Shown: positions 54,143-62,769 of the stretch, piece after piece
How the letters are laid out: each line of letters begins with the position of its first letter
How positions within the stretch are numbered: position 1 is the stretch's first letter
Assembly: GCF_025452095.1 (NCBI RefSeq)
Contig: NZ_CP104877.1
Location: 1,116,001-1,180,000, forward strand
Reading direction: 5' to 3'
DNA length: 64,000 nt
Origin: Paenarthrobacter sp. JL.01a
Lineage (GTDB): Bacteria; Actinomycetota; Actinomycetes; Actinomycetales; Micrococcaceae
Position numbers and translations under genes: made by a program
The notes under the pieces: generated by a model
Seen by the model: the letters and a program-made list of their open reading frames with translations, nothing else
Told to the model about the DNA's origin: nothing
The model's database searches: none

Positions 54143-54574
54143 ATGAGTGTCGTACGTGAATTCATGACGACCGATGCCAAGTGCGTCGTCGAGGACCAGA
54201 CTCTTGAAGTGGCCGCCCGCATGATGCGGGATATGGACTGTGGTTCACTTCCCATCTGCGGCAACGACGGCAAACTGACTGGCGTCATCACCGACCGAGA
54301 CATTGTGGTCAAGTGTATTGCCGAAGGAAAGGATGCCCGAGAGGTCCTGGCCAGGGAACTCGCCCAGGGCAAGCCGTACTGGATCGACGCAGATGCCAAC
54401 GTGGACGAGGCCATACGGATGATGGAAGAACACCAGGTCCGCCGGCTTCCGGTCATCAGCAACCACGCCATGGTGGGCATCATCAGCCAGGGGGATATTG
54501 CCCGCAACTACACCGAGCAACGCGTCGGTGAAATGGTGGAGCACATCTCCGCCAAGGAGCACATGGCCCACTAG
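54143..54574 (+). CDS. Paired CBS-domain protein
   Basis: The 143-residue protein is made of two CBS motifs (about 5-62 and 72-128). SVVREFMTTDAKCVVEDQTL, CGSLPICGNDGKLTGVITDR and VRRLPVISNHAMVGIISQGD are typical. Stand-alone CBS pairs bind adenine nucleotides and act as energy or redox sensors. AGGAGG precedes ATG 54143. Confidence 0.92.
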   Translation: MSVVREFMTTDAKCVVEDQTLEVAARMMRDMDCGSLPICGNDGKLTGVITDRDIVVKCIAEGKDAREVLARELAQGKPYWIDADANVDEAIRMMEEHQVRRLPVISNHAMVGIISQGDIARNYTEQRVGEMVEHISAKEHMAH

Positions 54575-54706
54575 GATCCAGTCGCCAACATCCAGCCGCC
54601 GCGAAGCGCTCCGTGGAGGAACGCCTCGCGGCCCGTTCCTCCGCACCAACGCAGCCGCCCAAACATGCCCCGACCTGAAACTGTCGGCCCGGTGAGGCAA
54701 ACTGTC

Positions 54707-57106
54707 ATGGTGACTTCACATCTCCAACACCAGTCAGCTGATTCCGCCATCCACGCACAGATCGCCGAAGAACTAGGCGTCAAAGCCTGGCAGGTCAAGG
54801 CGGCGGTGGAACTGCTCGACGCCGGATCCACCGTCCCCTTCATCGCCCGCTACCGCAAGGAAGCCACCGGGACGCTCGATGACACCCAGCTCCGCGACCT
54901 TGAAGAACGGCTCCGCTACCTTCGCGAGCTCGAAGAGCGGCGGAAGGCCGTCCTCGAGGCGATTGCCGCCCAAGGAAAGCTGACCCCCGAACTGGAAGCC
55001 GCCGTCGTCGGGGCCGATACCAAGGCCAGGCTGGAAGACATCTACCTGCCCTTCAAATCGAAGCGTCGCACCAAGGCCCAGATCGCCCGCGAAGCCGGAC
55101 TGGAGCCGCTGGCAGATGTCCTTCTCGCCAACCCGCAGCTGGACCCGGCCACCGAAGCCGCGAAGTACCTGAATGCAGAGCACTCCATTGACGACGCAGT
55201 CACAGCGCTCGCCGGCGCCCGTGCCATCCTGGTGGAGCGCGTGGGCCAGGATGCCGACCTCGCCGAGGACCTGCGCGAACGTCTGTGGAAGCAAGGGCGC
55301 ATGGTGTCCCGGGTCAAGAAGGGCATGGAAGCCGAGGGCCAGAAGTTCAAGGACTACTTCGAGTTCACGCAGGTGCCGTCCGGCATGCCTTCGCACCGCG
55401 TCCTTGCCCTGCTGCGCGGCGAAAAGGACGGCGTCCTGGAGCTCGACCTCGCCGAGGCAGACCCGGCCGACGACGACGCCCTGGCCGCCGCCCGTGGCAA
55501 GTACGAGAACGCTGTGGCCAAGTGCCTTGGGGTTTCGAACCAGGGGCGCCCGGCCGACTCTTGGCTGACGCAGACAGCGCAGCTCGCCTGGCGCGGGCGT
55601 ATTCTGGACCGTCTCACCACGGACCTTCGTGGCCGCATGTTTGCCGATGCCGAAGATGAGGCCGTGCGTGTTTTCGCCGCCAACCTTCGTGACGTCCTCC
55701 TCGCGGCGCCGGCGGGCAACCGCGCAACGCTCGGCCTGGATCCGGGTCTGCGCACCGGCGTCAAGGTCGCTGTGGTGGACGGGACTGGCAAGGTAGTCGC
55801 CACCGACACCATCTACCCGCACGCTCCGGCGAAGAAGTGGGATGAAGCGTTGGCCACGCTTGGACGGCTCGCCAAGCAGCACAACATTGAACTCGTGGCC
55901 ATTGGCAACGGAACGGCGTCCCGTGAAACGGACAAACTGGCCACCGAACTCATCAAATCCCTGGAAGCGTCTGGATCGAAGGGAATCCAGAAACTTGTGG
56001 TGTCCGAGGCCGGAGCATCCGTCTACTCCGCCTCAGCGCTCGCGGCATCCGAACTCCCGGGCATGGACGTGTCCCTCCGCGGTGCCGTGTCGATTGCCCG
56101 CCGGCTGCAGGACCCCTTGGCCGAGTTGGTGAAGATCGAACCCAAGTCCATCGGCGTCGGGCAGTACCAGCACGATGTCACGGCTGCGAAGCTCGACCGT
56201 TCCCTGGATGCCGTGGTGGAGGACTGTGTCAACGCGGTGGGTGTGGACGTGAACACGGCCTCGCCTGCGTTGTTGAGCCGCGTGGCAGGCGTCGGGCCGC
56301 TGCTCAGCGAGAACATCGTGGCCTACCGGAATGAAAACGGTCCCTTTGCCAAACGCAGCGATCTGAAGAAGGTGCCGCGCCTGGGGGCCAAAGCGTTCGA
56401 GCAGTGCGCCGGCTTCCTTCGGATCACCGGCGGAGCGGAGCCGCTGGACGCCTCCAGCGTTCACCCCGAGGCCTACTCCGTGGCCCGCAAGATCCTTGTG
56501 GCCGCCGGTGGTGGACCGGCCACTGCCCTGGACCCGCAGGCATTCGTTGACGGTACGTTCGGCCTCCCGACTGTCAAGGACATCATGTCCGAGCTGGAGA
56601 AGCCCGGACGCGATCCGCGGCCCGCGTTCAAGGCGGCATCGTTCTCGGAAGGCATCGAAAAAATCTCCGACCTCAAGCCCGGGATGATCCTGGAGGGCAC
56701 AGTCACCAACGTGGCCGCGTTCGGTGCCTTTGTCGACGTCGGGGTGCACCAGGACGGCCTCGTGCACGTCTCGGCACTGTCCAACAAGTTCGTCTCCGAC
56801 CCCCGGGAAATCGTGAAGTCCGGCCAGGTGGTGCGGGTCAAGGTGCTGGAAGCCGATCCCGAACGTAAGCGCATCTCGCTGACGTTGAGGCTCGACGACG
56901 AACCCGGCACCGCGGGCGGCCGCACCTCAGGCGGCCGTAGTTCGGCTGGTCCGCGTGAGGGGGATCGCCGCGGAAACCAAGGACGGCCGCAGCAGGGCAA
57001 CCCGCGACAGGGTGGGCCCCGCCAAGGTAAGCCGCAGCAGTCGCCGGCCGCTCCGGCCAACACAGCCATGGCCGAAGCCCTGCGCCGGGCCGGGCTCGGC
57101 AAGTAG
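54707..57106 (+). CDS. tex: Tex family RNA-binding protein
   Basis: The 799-residue protein has the Tex N-terminal helical region with STVPFIARYRKEATG, a YqgF-like core near 345-420 (LGLDPGLRTGVKVAVVDGTG), helix-hairpin-helix segments near 500-560, and an S1 RNA-binding domain (about 655-735: GMILEGTVTNVAAFGAFVDV). The tail is Gly/Arg/Gln-rich. ATG 54707 follows GAGG with good spacing; ATG 54665 would add 14 residues. Tex influences transcription and RNA handling. Confidence 0.95.
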   Translation: MVTSHLQHQSADSAIHAQIAEELGVKAWQVKAAVELLDAGSTVPFIARYRKEATGTLDDTQLRDLEERLRYLRELEERRKAVLEAIAAQGKLTPELEAAVVGADTKARLEDIYLPFKSKRRTKAQIAREAGLEPLADVLLANPQLDPATEAAKYLNAEHSIDDAVTALAGARAILVERVGQDADLAEDLRERLWKQGRMVSRVKKGMEAEGQKFKDYFEFTQVPSGMPSHRVLALLRGEKDGVLELDLAEADPADDDALAAARGKYENAVAKCLGVSNQGRPADSWLTQTAQLAWRGRILDRLTTDLRGRMFADAEDEAVRVFAANLRDVLLAAPAGNRATLGLDPGLRTGVKVAVVDGTGKVVATDTIYPHAPAKKWDEALATLGRLAKQHNIELVAIGNGTASRETDKLATELIKSLEASGSKGIQKLVVSEAGASVYSASALAASELPGMDVSLRGAVSIARRLQDPLAELVKIEPKSIGVGQYQHDVTAAKLDRSLDAVVEDCVNAVGVDVNTASPALLSRVAGVGPLLSENIVAYRNENGPFAKRSDLKKVPRLGAKAFEQCAGFLRITGGAEPLDASSVHPEAYSVARKILVAAGGGPATALDPQAFVDGTFGLPTVKDIMSELEKPGRDPRPAFKAASFSEGIEKISDLKPGMILEGTVTNVAAFGAFVDVGVHQDGLVHVSALSNKFVSDPREIVKSGQVVRVKVLEADPERKRISLTLRLDDEPGTAGGRTSGGRSSAGPREGDRRGNQGRPQQGNPRQGGPRQGKPQQSPAAPANTAMAEALRRAGLGK

Positions 57107-57122
57107 GGAACCCCGCCGTACT

Positions 57123-57195
57123 AGAAGCAACGCGGGGTCACTTATGGCCCATCCAGGGGTGGATTTTGGGCCATAAGTGACCCCGCGTTGCTTCT
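57123..57195. repeat. Perfect 29-bp inverted repeat between tex and hydrolase
   Basis: 57123-57151 and 57167-57195 are perfect reverse complements with a 15-base centre. The arms include GCAACGCGGGGTCACTTATG. The element separates two convergent genes and lies over the 3' end of the hydrolase frame, whose stop (57142-57144) is in the left arm. It is a strong bidirectional terminator candidate. Confidence 0.88.
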
Positions 57196-58152
57196 GGGCA
57201 GCCAACGTCCTATCCGCTCGAACGCTTCCTTCCTGATGGGTTCCGGGGACAGGAAGATGTCGTGGAAGGCGTTGGGCAGCCGGCTCACTGTGACGGTGTC
57301 CGCCAGGGACAACGATCGGTGTGCCACAGCGTCCACATTGAGGGCTACGTCTGCGGTGAGGGCATCGGCGGACCACTTCGGCTGCAGGTAGCTCTTGTCC
57401 GAAAGCATCACAAGCACTGGCACGTCGATGCCCAGGCCTGCGGCGACCGTGGCCTGTCCGCGGAATACTGCGTCCAGGAAGGCGGGCGTGAGTGGGAATC
57501 CGCGATCGGGACGCCAATCGAGGTTGTAGTCCCATTCACCGTCCAGGGCCGCCGAGACTGCCCGCGTGTAGATACCCGGATCCACGGGAGGCAGCGGTGC
57601 CAAGGGATGGAGCTTGGCGTGCAATCCCACCAGCGGTGCAATGGCTCGGCGTCCGAGTTCGGTGGCTTGGAACTCCAACCACGGGCTGTTGAGGATCAGT
57701 GCGGATGCCACCCCGGGGTGACGGGAAGCCCACAGGCTCAGGGTGAGGCCGCCGGTGGAGTGGCCGAGGAGGATGAGCGGCCGGTCCTGGGTCCCGGAGC
57801 GGCTCATGGCCTCCAAAGCTGCGGCGATATCGGCGTCGTATTCGGCGAGGTTGGTCACGAAGCCCGGGACCAGGCCCGGCCTGAGGCTGCGGCCATAGTT
57901 GTGCAGGTCCAGGGCGTGGAACCGTGCGCCTGCCCGGTGCCAGAACTCGGCGAGGTGGCGTTGAAAGAAGTAGTCGGACCAGCCGTGAACGTACAGGACG
58001 TCGGCGTCCAGGCCAAGGCCTTCAGAGGCGATGGGCCATTCCGGGCCGGTGCCAAGGTATCTCACCAAGGTGGCGACAGCGCCGCCGTCGAGCTCCAAAG
58101 TCTGTTGCTCGAAACCCTCGCCAAGAATGTCCGGTACCCACGGCTGCGTCAT
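57142..58152 (-). CDS. Alpha/beta hydrolase
   Basis: The 336-residue protein has the nucleophile elbow LLGHSTGGLT (Ser near 130), an oxyanion-region VLYVHGWSDYFFQ, and the late acid/His segments SDKSYLQPKW and NAFHDIFLS. The lid and fold resemble serine lipase/monoacylglycerol-type hydrolases. About 16 C-terminal residues (SNAGSLMAQNPPLDGP) come from the palindromic repeat and are probably an acquired tail. Its start overlaps the DUF1622 stop (ATGA). Confidence 0.87.
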   Translation of the reverse strand: MTQPWVPDILGEGFEQQTLELDGGAVATLVRYLGTGPEWPIASEGLGLDADVLYVHGWSDYFFQRHLAEFWHRAGARFHALDLHNYGRSLRPGLVPGFVTNLAEYDADIAAALEAMSRSGTQDRPLILLGHSTGGLTLSLWASRHPGVASALILNSPWLEFQATELGRRAIAPLVGLHAKLHPLAPLPPVDPGIYTRAVSAALDGEWDYNLDWRPDRGFPLTPAFLDAVFRGQATVAAGLGIDVPVLVMLSDKSYLQPKWSADALTADVALNVDAVAHRSLSLADTVTVSRLPNAFHDIFLSPEPIRKEAFERIGRWLPRSNAGSLMAQNPPLDGP

Positions 58153-58541
58153 GGATCCGATCGTAGCGGTTCACTGGTGCTGGAGGCTTTTTCCTTCTGC
58201 CAGGGCCAGCGCCCGGTGATCTCCAGCTCCAGCGAAAAGCTGAGGAAGGTCCGGATGAGCACGATGATCGCCAGGACGCCAACGCTCTCGAAGGTGGGCG
58301 TTACGGCGACGGTGCGAATGATGTCGGCAGCCACCAGGAGCTCCAAACCCAGCAAGATGGAGCGTCCCAGCAATTGTCGGTAGGCACGGTACGGCGTGAA
58401 CGGTTCCAGTCCCCGGGCGCGTTCGGGTTGGTAGCCACGGAGGGCCATGGGAATGGAGACCAGCGCTCCAATCACCATGACGGCCACGCCCGCAGCGTCC
58501 ATGTACCTGCCAACGGCCTCGATGATGTGCTGGAAATCCAT
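58149..58541 (-). CDS. DUF1622 membrane protein
   Basis: The 130-residue protein has three membrane segments (about 15-35, 60-78, 82-102) with ALRGYQPERARGLEPFTPYR and RSILLGLELLVAADIIRTVA, the hallmark of DUF1622. Function is not known. It is cotranscribed and overlaps with the alpha/beta hydrolase gene. Confidence 0.87.
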   Translation of the reverse strand: MDFQHIIEAVGRYMDAAGVAVMVIGALVSIPMALRGYQPERARGLEPFTPYRAYRQLLGRSILLGLELLVAADIIRTVAVTPTFESVGVLAIIVLIRTFLSFSLELEITGRWPWQKEKASSTSEPLRSDP

Positions 58542-58570
58542 GGCCCTCCCTGTGTTGGTGGAACGCTCCG

Positions 58571-59485
58571 CTACAGCGCCGGTGCGGGGACCGGGAAGAA
58601 CACCCGGGGATCCTGCAGCAGCGCGGGATAGTCGAAATCAGAGCGCTTGATGACGTTGGTGACCTCGAAGTTGCGGGCGAACCGGCCATCGACCGTGATG
58701 GGACGGCCATGGATCAACCCGACGGCGAAGGTGCTGCCGCCGTCGAACGGGACCGCGATCTCCGTCTTGCCCGGGAGGGTGCTGAACGCCTTCTCCTGTG
58801 CCTGGCGCTTGCGGGTGGGCTTCTTTTCCTGCGGTTTGACGGGACGCTTCTTGGCTCCGCCCACCTGCCGCCGCGACTTCTCCTCGGCGTAAACGAACTG
58901 GTATTCCTCATCGGCCGAAGGAGCAGCCGAACGTGCCTTGCCGTGTGGTGGCATGCTCACGGTGGTCAGCTCTTCGGGCCGAAGGTCCCCAACGGCGGAG
59001 CGCAGGATGAACAGGCGGTCCTCTTCGGGATCCTCCGGGTGGAATTCGTGGTTGGGCTCGGGCCACACGTATTCCAGCTTCTCCTCGGTGCCCGGGAAGA
59101 GTTGTGCGTAGTGCTTGGGATCCTTGCCGATCAGCTTGGAACGGTGGCTGATGTGCAGGTCCTCGTGTCCCAACCACGGCGGCATGATGATCCTGGAGGC
59201 GTAGTCCGGGTGGGCCGCCTGCGGAGCGAACTCCGCGATGTTGCTGCGCGTGTTGTCCGGGTGGCCCCGTTCCATCCATTCGTCGGCCATGGCCAAGCCG
59301 TAGAGGGTGAGGGCCGGAACGTGCCCCATCCACATACGGACGGCCGGGTGGGACTGCCAACCATACTCCGGGATCACCAACGCGCGGAGGACCTGGAGGG
59401 CTTCGACGCGCTGTTTGCCGAGCCTTGAAGTGTCGAGTGCCGCGGCGCTCTCACGGAAATCGGCAAAGGGGAGGAAAGTCTGCAT
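58571..59485 (-). CDS. MSMEG_6728-like protein, pyrimidine-dimer-glycosylase-like fold
   Basis: The 304-residue protein starts MQTFLPFADFRESAAALDTS, then RLGKQRVEALQVLRAL and HPAVRMWMGHVPALTLYGLA, the arrangement of proteins related to T4 endonuclease V. A Lys/Arg-rich segment (about 205-245) joins it to a C-terminal beta region. The N-terminal extension to 59539 is not supported. A role in DNA repair is inferred from the fold only. Confidence 0.75.
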   Translation of the reverse strand: MQTFLPFADFRESAAALDTSRLGKQRVEALQVLRALVIPEYGWQSHPAVRMWMGHVPALTLYGLAMADEWMERGHPDNTRSNIAEFAPQAAHPDYASRIIMPPWLGHEDLHISHRSKLIGKDPKHYAQLFPGTEEKLEYVWPEPNHEFHPEDPEEDRLFILRSAVGDLRPEELTTVSMPPHGKARSAAPSADEEYQFVYAEEKSRRQVGGAKKRPVKPQEKKPTRKRQAQEKAFSTLPGKTEIAVPFDGGSTFAVGLIHGRPITVDGRFARNFEVTNVIKRSDFDYPALLQDPRVFFPVPAPAL

Positions 59486-59568
59486 CCTTTCAGTCTGAGG
59501 GTGCCGGGCGTGAGAACCAAGTTGAGTGCTCCGGGACACGTGCCCGTGTTCGGGCCTAGAGTTATCGG

Positions 59569-60600
59569 GTGGAAACTATTGGCGAGAAAACAACCACCAC
59601 GGCACCCCCGGTTGCCGAACTGCACCTGCACATTGAAGGGACACTCCAGCCAGAGCTGATCTTTGCCCTGGCCGAACGCAACGGCATTGAACTGCCATAC
59701 GAAGATATTGAAGAACTGCGCGGGAAGTACGAATTCTCGGATCTGCAATCTTTCCTGGACCTCTACTACGCCAACATGGCTGTCCTGCAGACCGAGCAGG
59801 ATTTCACCGACATGACCCGTGCCTATCTGGAGAGGGCAGCCGCCGGGGGAGTCAGGCACGCGGAGATCATGATGGATCCCCAAGCCCACATTTCGCGGGG
59901 TGTGGCCTTGGAGACCTGCGTCAACGGAGTGGCCAACGCCCTGGCAACCTCTGAGGAGGACTTTGGTGTCTCCACCCTCCTGATTGCCGCGTTCCTGCGG
60001 GACATGTCCGAGGAGTCTGCCCTTGAGGTGCTGGAACAGCTCCTTGCCATGCATGCTCCCATCGCGGGCATCGGCCTGGACTCAGCCGAGGTGGGCAACC
60101 CGCCGTCGAAATTCGAGCGCCTGTACCAGCGTGCCGGCGAGGCCGGGCTTCGAAGGATCGCCCACGCCGGCGAGGAAGGGCCCGCGTCTTACATCACGGA
60201 GGCGCTGGATCTGCTGCACGTTGAGCGGATCGATCACGGCATCCGGTGCATGGAGGACACCGACGTGGTGCAGCGGCTGGTCGCCGAGCAGGTGCCGCTG
60301 ACTGTATGCCCGTTGTCCAACGTCCGGCTGCGCGCCGTGGACAAGCTGGAGGACCACCCGCTGCCGGAGATGCTGGCCATTGGCCTGAACGTCTGCGTCA
60401 ATTCCGACGACCCCGCCTACTTTGGAGGGTATGTGGACGATAACTATGAGCGCCTCGTGGAGGTCCTGAAGTTCTCGGTGCCCGAGCAGGCTACGCTCGC
60501 GGCCAACTCCATCCGCTCGTCCTTTGCTTCGGACGCACGAAAAGCAGAGCTCCTGGACGAGGTGACCGAATGGGTCAAAACATCGGTGACGGGCGCCTGA
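59569..60600 (+). CDS. Adenine/adenosine deaminase
   Basis: The 343-residue metal enzyme has AELHLHIEGTLQPELIFALA (zinc His pair), RIAHAGEEGPASYITEAL (zinc His, catalytic Glu), ERIDHGIRCMED and NVCVNSDDPAYFGG. The IEGT sequence in place of LDGS points to the adenine-deaminase branch of the family rather than true adenosine deaminase. It deaminates adenine or adenosine in purine salvage. Start GTG 59569 has a weak ribosome binding site. Confidence 0.9.
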   Translation: METIGEKTTTTAPPVAELHLHIEGTLQPELIFALAERNGIELPYEDIEELRGKYEFSDLQSFLDLYYANMAVLQTEQDFTDMTRAYLERAAAGGVRHAEIMMDPQAHISRGVALETCVNGVANALATSEEDFGVSTLLIAAFLRDMSEESALEVLEQLLAMHAPIAGIGLDSAEVGNPPSKFERLYQRAGEAGLRRIAHAGEEGPASYITEALDLLHVERIDHGIRCMEDTDVVQRLVAEQVPLTVCPLSNVRLRAVDKLEDHPLPEMLAIGLNVCVNSDDPAYFGGYVDDNYERLVEVLKFSVPEQATLAANSIRSSFASDARKAELLDEVTEWVKTSVTGA

Positions 60601-60745
60601 ACCGCTGCAGCCGATACCCGTACATCACTTGCGCCGCTTGTGATGTCACACTCAGTCACGACACACGGTGTTTACCTGCTGCAGTCGCGGGAATTAACAA
60701 TTCATTGGCAAACTGCAAGGGAATATCCCCCGTAGAAGGAGAAGC

Positions 60746-61624
60746 ATGGGCGCGAACACCGCCGAGAACACCAACCTTCGTCTGAAGGCCGTCCTGGACA
60801 TCCTCGCAGAGGGCGTATGGTCCGGGACAACGCTGAACGCCGGCGAAGTGCTGGCCGAAGCGACTGTACGCGTTCCTTTCAACGACCACGAGGCCGAGCT
60901 GCTCAGCGGCGGCATCCCGCGCGGCCACAAGACCCTCACCACTGCCTCGGCCAAGCTGGTCAAGGCAGGCTGGCTGGTCAAGGGACGTTCGGGCTGGACC
61001 ATCCCCGAAGACGGCCTTCGCGCGACCGTCGCGTTCGCGGATGTTGCAGCTTTCGCCGCAGCGCTCGACGCCGGAACACCGGTACCTGCCGACGTTCCGG
61101 TTCCGACTGCCCCGCCCGCGAAGGCCAAGGCCAAGCGCGTAGCCGCTCCCAGGCGTGCCGCCGCGAAGAAGGAAACGGCGCCGAAGGTCGCGGCCAGCGA
61201 GGTGGCGGAGCCCAAGGCAGCCGCAGCCAAGGTATCGGCTCCGAAGGCCGCTGCCGCCACGAAGAAGCCTGCCAGCCGGAAGGCTCCCGCCAAGGCAGCG
61301 GCAACCACCGCCGTCGAGACCGTGCCGCAGCCGGACACCGTCGCGATTGCCGGTGACTTCAACAAAATCCTCGGCGCTCCCGAGGATTGGGCACCGCAGT
61401 ATGACGAGGCGCAGATGACCTTCAGCCCCTTGGCGCAGGTGTGGACACTCACCGCCGAACTGCCGGCCGGTTTCTACACCTACAAGATCGCGCTGAACCG
61501 CTCGTGGGACGAGAACTATGGCGCGTTTGGCGCCCGTGACGGTGCGAACCACGAGTTGAACCACGACGGCGGACCCGTCACCATCACGTACAGCCACGCC
61601 ACGCGGGACATCGTGGTGAGCTGA
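60746..61624 (+). CDS. Winged-helix / Lys-Ala-Pro linker / X25-module protein
   Basis: The 292-residue protein has an N-terminal winged-helix-like region (about 8-95: TLNAGEVLAEATVRVP and GHKTLTTASAKLVKAGWLVK), a long Lys/Ala/Pro linker (about 110-190) like histone H1 tails, and a C-terminal X25/pullulanase-type beta domain (about 195-290: VAIAGDFNKILGAPEDWAPQ, then GFYTYKIALNRSWDENYG). There is no signal peptide, and this mix of parts is uncommon. GAAGGAGAAG precedes ATG 60746. Function is unknown. Confidence 0.7.
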   Translation: MGANTAENTNLRLKAVLDILAEGVWSGTTLNAGEVLAEATVRVPFNDHEAELLSGGIPRGHKTLTTASAKLVKAGWLVKGRSGWTIPEDGLRATVAFADVAAFAAALDAGTPVPADVPVPTAPPAKAKAKRVAAPRRAAAKKETAPKVAASEVAEPKAAAAKVSAPKAAAATKKPASRKAPAKAAATTAVETVPQPDTVAIAGDFNKILGAPEDWAPQYDEAQMTFSPLAQVWTLTAELPAGFYTYKIALNRSWDENYGAFGARDGANHELNHDGGPVTITYSHATRDIVVS

Positions 61625-61655
61625 TTTCGTTGGCCCCACTTTTTACGTGGCGCAG

Positions 61656-61714
61656 CGCTGCCCTTGTTCGTCACTTACTCCGTTATGCGGGGGAGGGGAC
61701 GGGCAAGGGCAGCG
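61656..61714. terminator. Long-loop inverted repeat after X25 protein gene
   Basis: CGCTGCCCTTG (61656-61666) pairs with CAAGGGCAGCG (61704-61714) over a 37-base centre. It lies 31 bases after the stop and before the acylphosphatase. The long centre makes terminator function uncertain. Confidence 0.45.
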
Positions 61715-61731
61715 TTGGTTAAGGTTAGTCC

Positions 61732-62016
61732 ATGAACTCTGCGGGGAAGCGACTCACTGCACGTGTCACTGGCGTCGTCCAAGGGGTGGGATTCCGCTAT
61801 TGGACGGCCCGGAAGGCCGACGAATTGGGCTTGGCGGGCACCGTCCGCAACAACACTGATGGCTCGGTGGAGCTGGTGGCCGAGGGATCCGCAGGCGACG
61901 TTGACCGCATGGCTAGGTGGCTTCAGTCTTCCCAGGCACCGGGTCGCGTCGAAAACGTTGACATCGACATCTCCGAAGGTGCCGGAGGCTTCACAGGATT
62001 CCGGATCGTCGGCTAG
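61732..62016 (+). CDS. acyP: Acylphosphatase
   Basis: The 94-residue protein has the signature VTGVVQGVGFRYWTARKADE with the catalytic Arg, and GTVRNNTDGSVELVAEG with the catalytic Asn. It hydrolyses acyl phosphates in the cytosol. Its stop (62014-62016) overlaps the 3' end of the convergent PIN-toxin gene by four bases. Confidence 0.95.
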   Translation: MNSAGKRLTARVTGVVQGVGFRYWTARKADELGLAGTVRNNTDGSVELVAEGSAGDVDRMARWLQSSQAPGRVENVDIDISEGAGGFTGFRIVG

Positions 62017-62423
62017 GCCCCGGCGAGACTTCGGGCCCCGGGTGAGACTGTCATGAGTCCGGATTCCTTCGCAGCCAGGAGCAGCTCTTCATCGTAGGCC
62101 ACCAGGGAGTCCGCCTGGAGTCTGATGGCGGTCGCCAGATGGATGGCGTCGGCACTGCGGAGTTGCCGGGGCAGCGCGGAGGCATACATCAGATCCGAGC
62201 GCGTGACATCCAGCAGGTTGATGCCCGCAAGGACATCGTTGACCAGGTCAAAGGGAAGCTTGCGGCGGCGTGCTGCGCAGTGAAGTTCGGTGTACAAAAG
62301 CATTGAGGCAACGAGGTGTCCTCCGGAAACTGTCGCATCGTAGAGGTGCGCGGCCAGGGTCTCGGATTCCTGCTCCTGCACAACGAGCTTCAAGATGGCG
62401 GAGGTGTCCGCGTAGACGATCAC
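62013..62423 (-). CDS. VapC-type PIN-domain toxin
   Basis: The 136-residue protein starts MIVYADTSAILKLVVQEQES with the first acidic residue, has Glu in SMLLYTELHCA, and RSADAIHLATAIRLQAD and LVAYDEELLLAA with the later acidic residues of the PIN ribonuclease site. The start overlaps the antitoxin stop (ATGA). It is expected to cleave RNA when free of antitoxin. Confidence 0.92.
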   Translation of the reverse strand: MIVYADTSAILKLVVQEQESETLAAHLYDATVSGGHLVASMLLYTELHCAARRRKLPFDLVNDVLAGINLLDVTRSDLMYASALPRQLRSADAIHLATAIRLQADSLVAYDEELLLAAKESGLMTVSPGARSLAGA

Positions 62424-62686
62424 CGATCGCCGCGGAGGTCGGCCAGTATCGCGGCAGTGGTCATATCGCTTTCGACGCGGGGCAGGAACCGGAAGTCCAC
62501 GGGTGAGCCTGACGCCGGGCGAACGCTACCGGCCTGCAGCAGACGTTCAAACGGGGACGCGGAGGGCGGAATGAGCGTAGCTGCAACCTCGCCATTGTTC
62601 GTGACGTCGATGACCTCGCCATTTCTGACGCGTTCAAGGATCTTGCTGCTCTGATTGCGCAGCTCGCGGTGCGGAATAGTTGTCAT
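62420..62686 (-). CDS. Phd/YefM-type antitoxin of PIN toxin
   Basis: The 88-residue protein starts MTTIPHRELRNQSSKILERV, the Phd/YefM DNA-binding fold, followed by GEVIDVTNNGEVAATLIPP and a disordered C-terminal half that would bind the toxin. GGAGG precedes ATG 62686 on the minus strand. Antitoxins of this class also repress their own promoter. Confidence 0.9.
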   Translation of the reverse strand: MTTIPHRELRNQSSKILERVRNGEVIDVTNNGEVAATLIPPSASPFERLLQAGSVRPASGSPVDFRFLPRVESDMTTAAILADLRGDR

Positions 62687-62733
62687 GTCGGACCTCCGTA
62701 GCAATCGTAGCACTGAAGGTTGGCGGCGGACTT

Positions 62734-62763
62734 TTGACAGAAATATATAGACTGGTCTATTTT
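62734..62763 (+). promoter_or_regulatory. TetR promoter with ATAGAC-TG-GTCTAT operator
   Basis: ATAGACTGGTCTAT (62747-62760) has 6-bp inverted halves and matches the general form of LmrA/YxaF boxes. It lies between TTGACA (62734-62739) and a TATTTT-like -10 (62758-62763), 9 bases before ATG 62770. It fits autorepression by the TetR protein. Confidence 0.7.
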
Positions 62764-62769
62764 GTTCAT

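Noticed and set aside
60622..60646. ACATCAC...GTGATGT small hairpin after the deaminase gene
   Set aside because: The stem is only 7 bp with an 11-base loop and no T tract. It is too weak to call a terminator.
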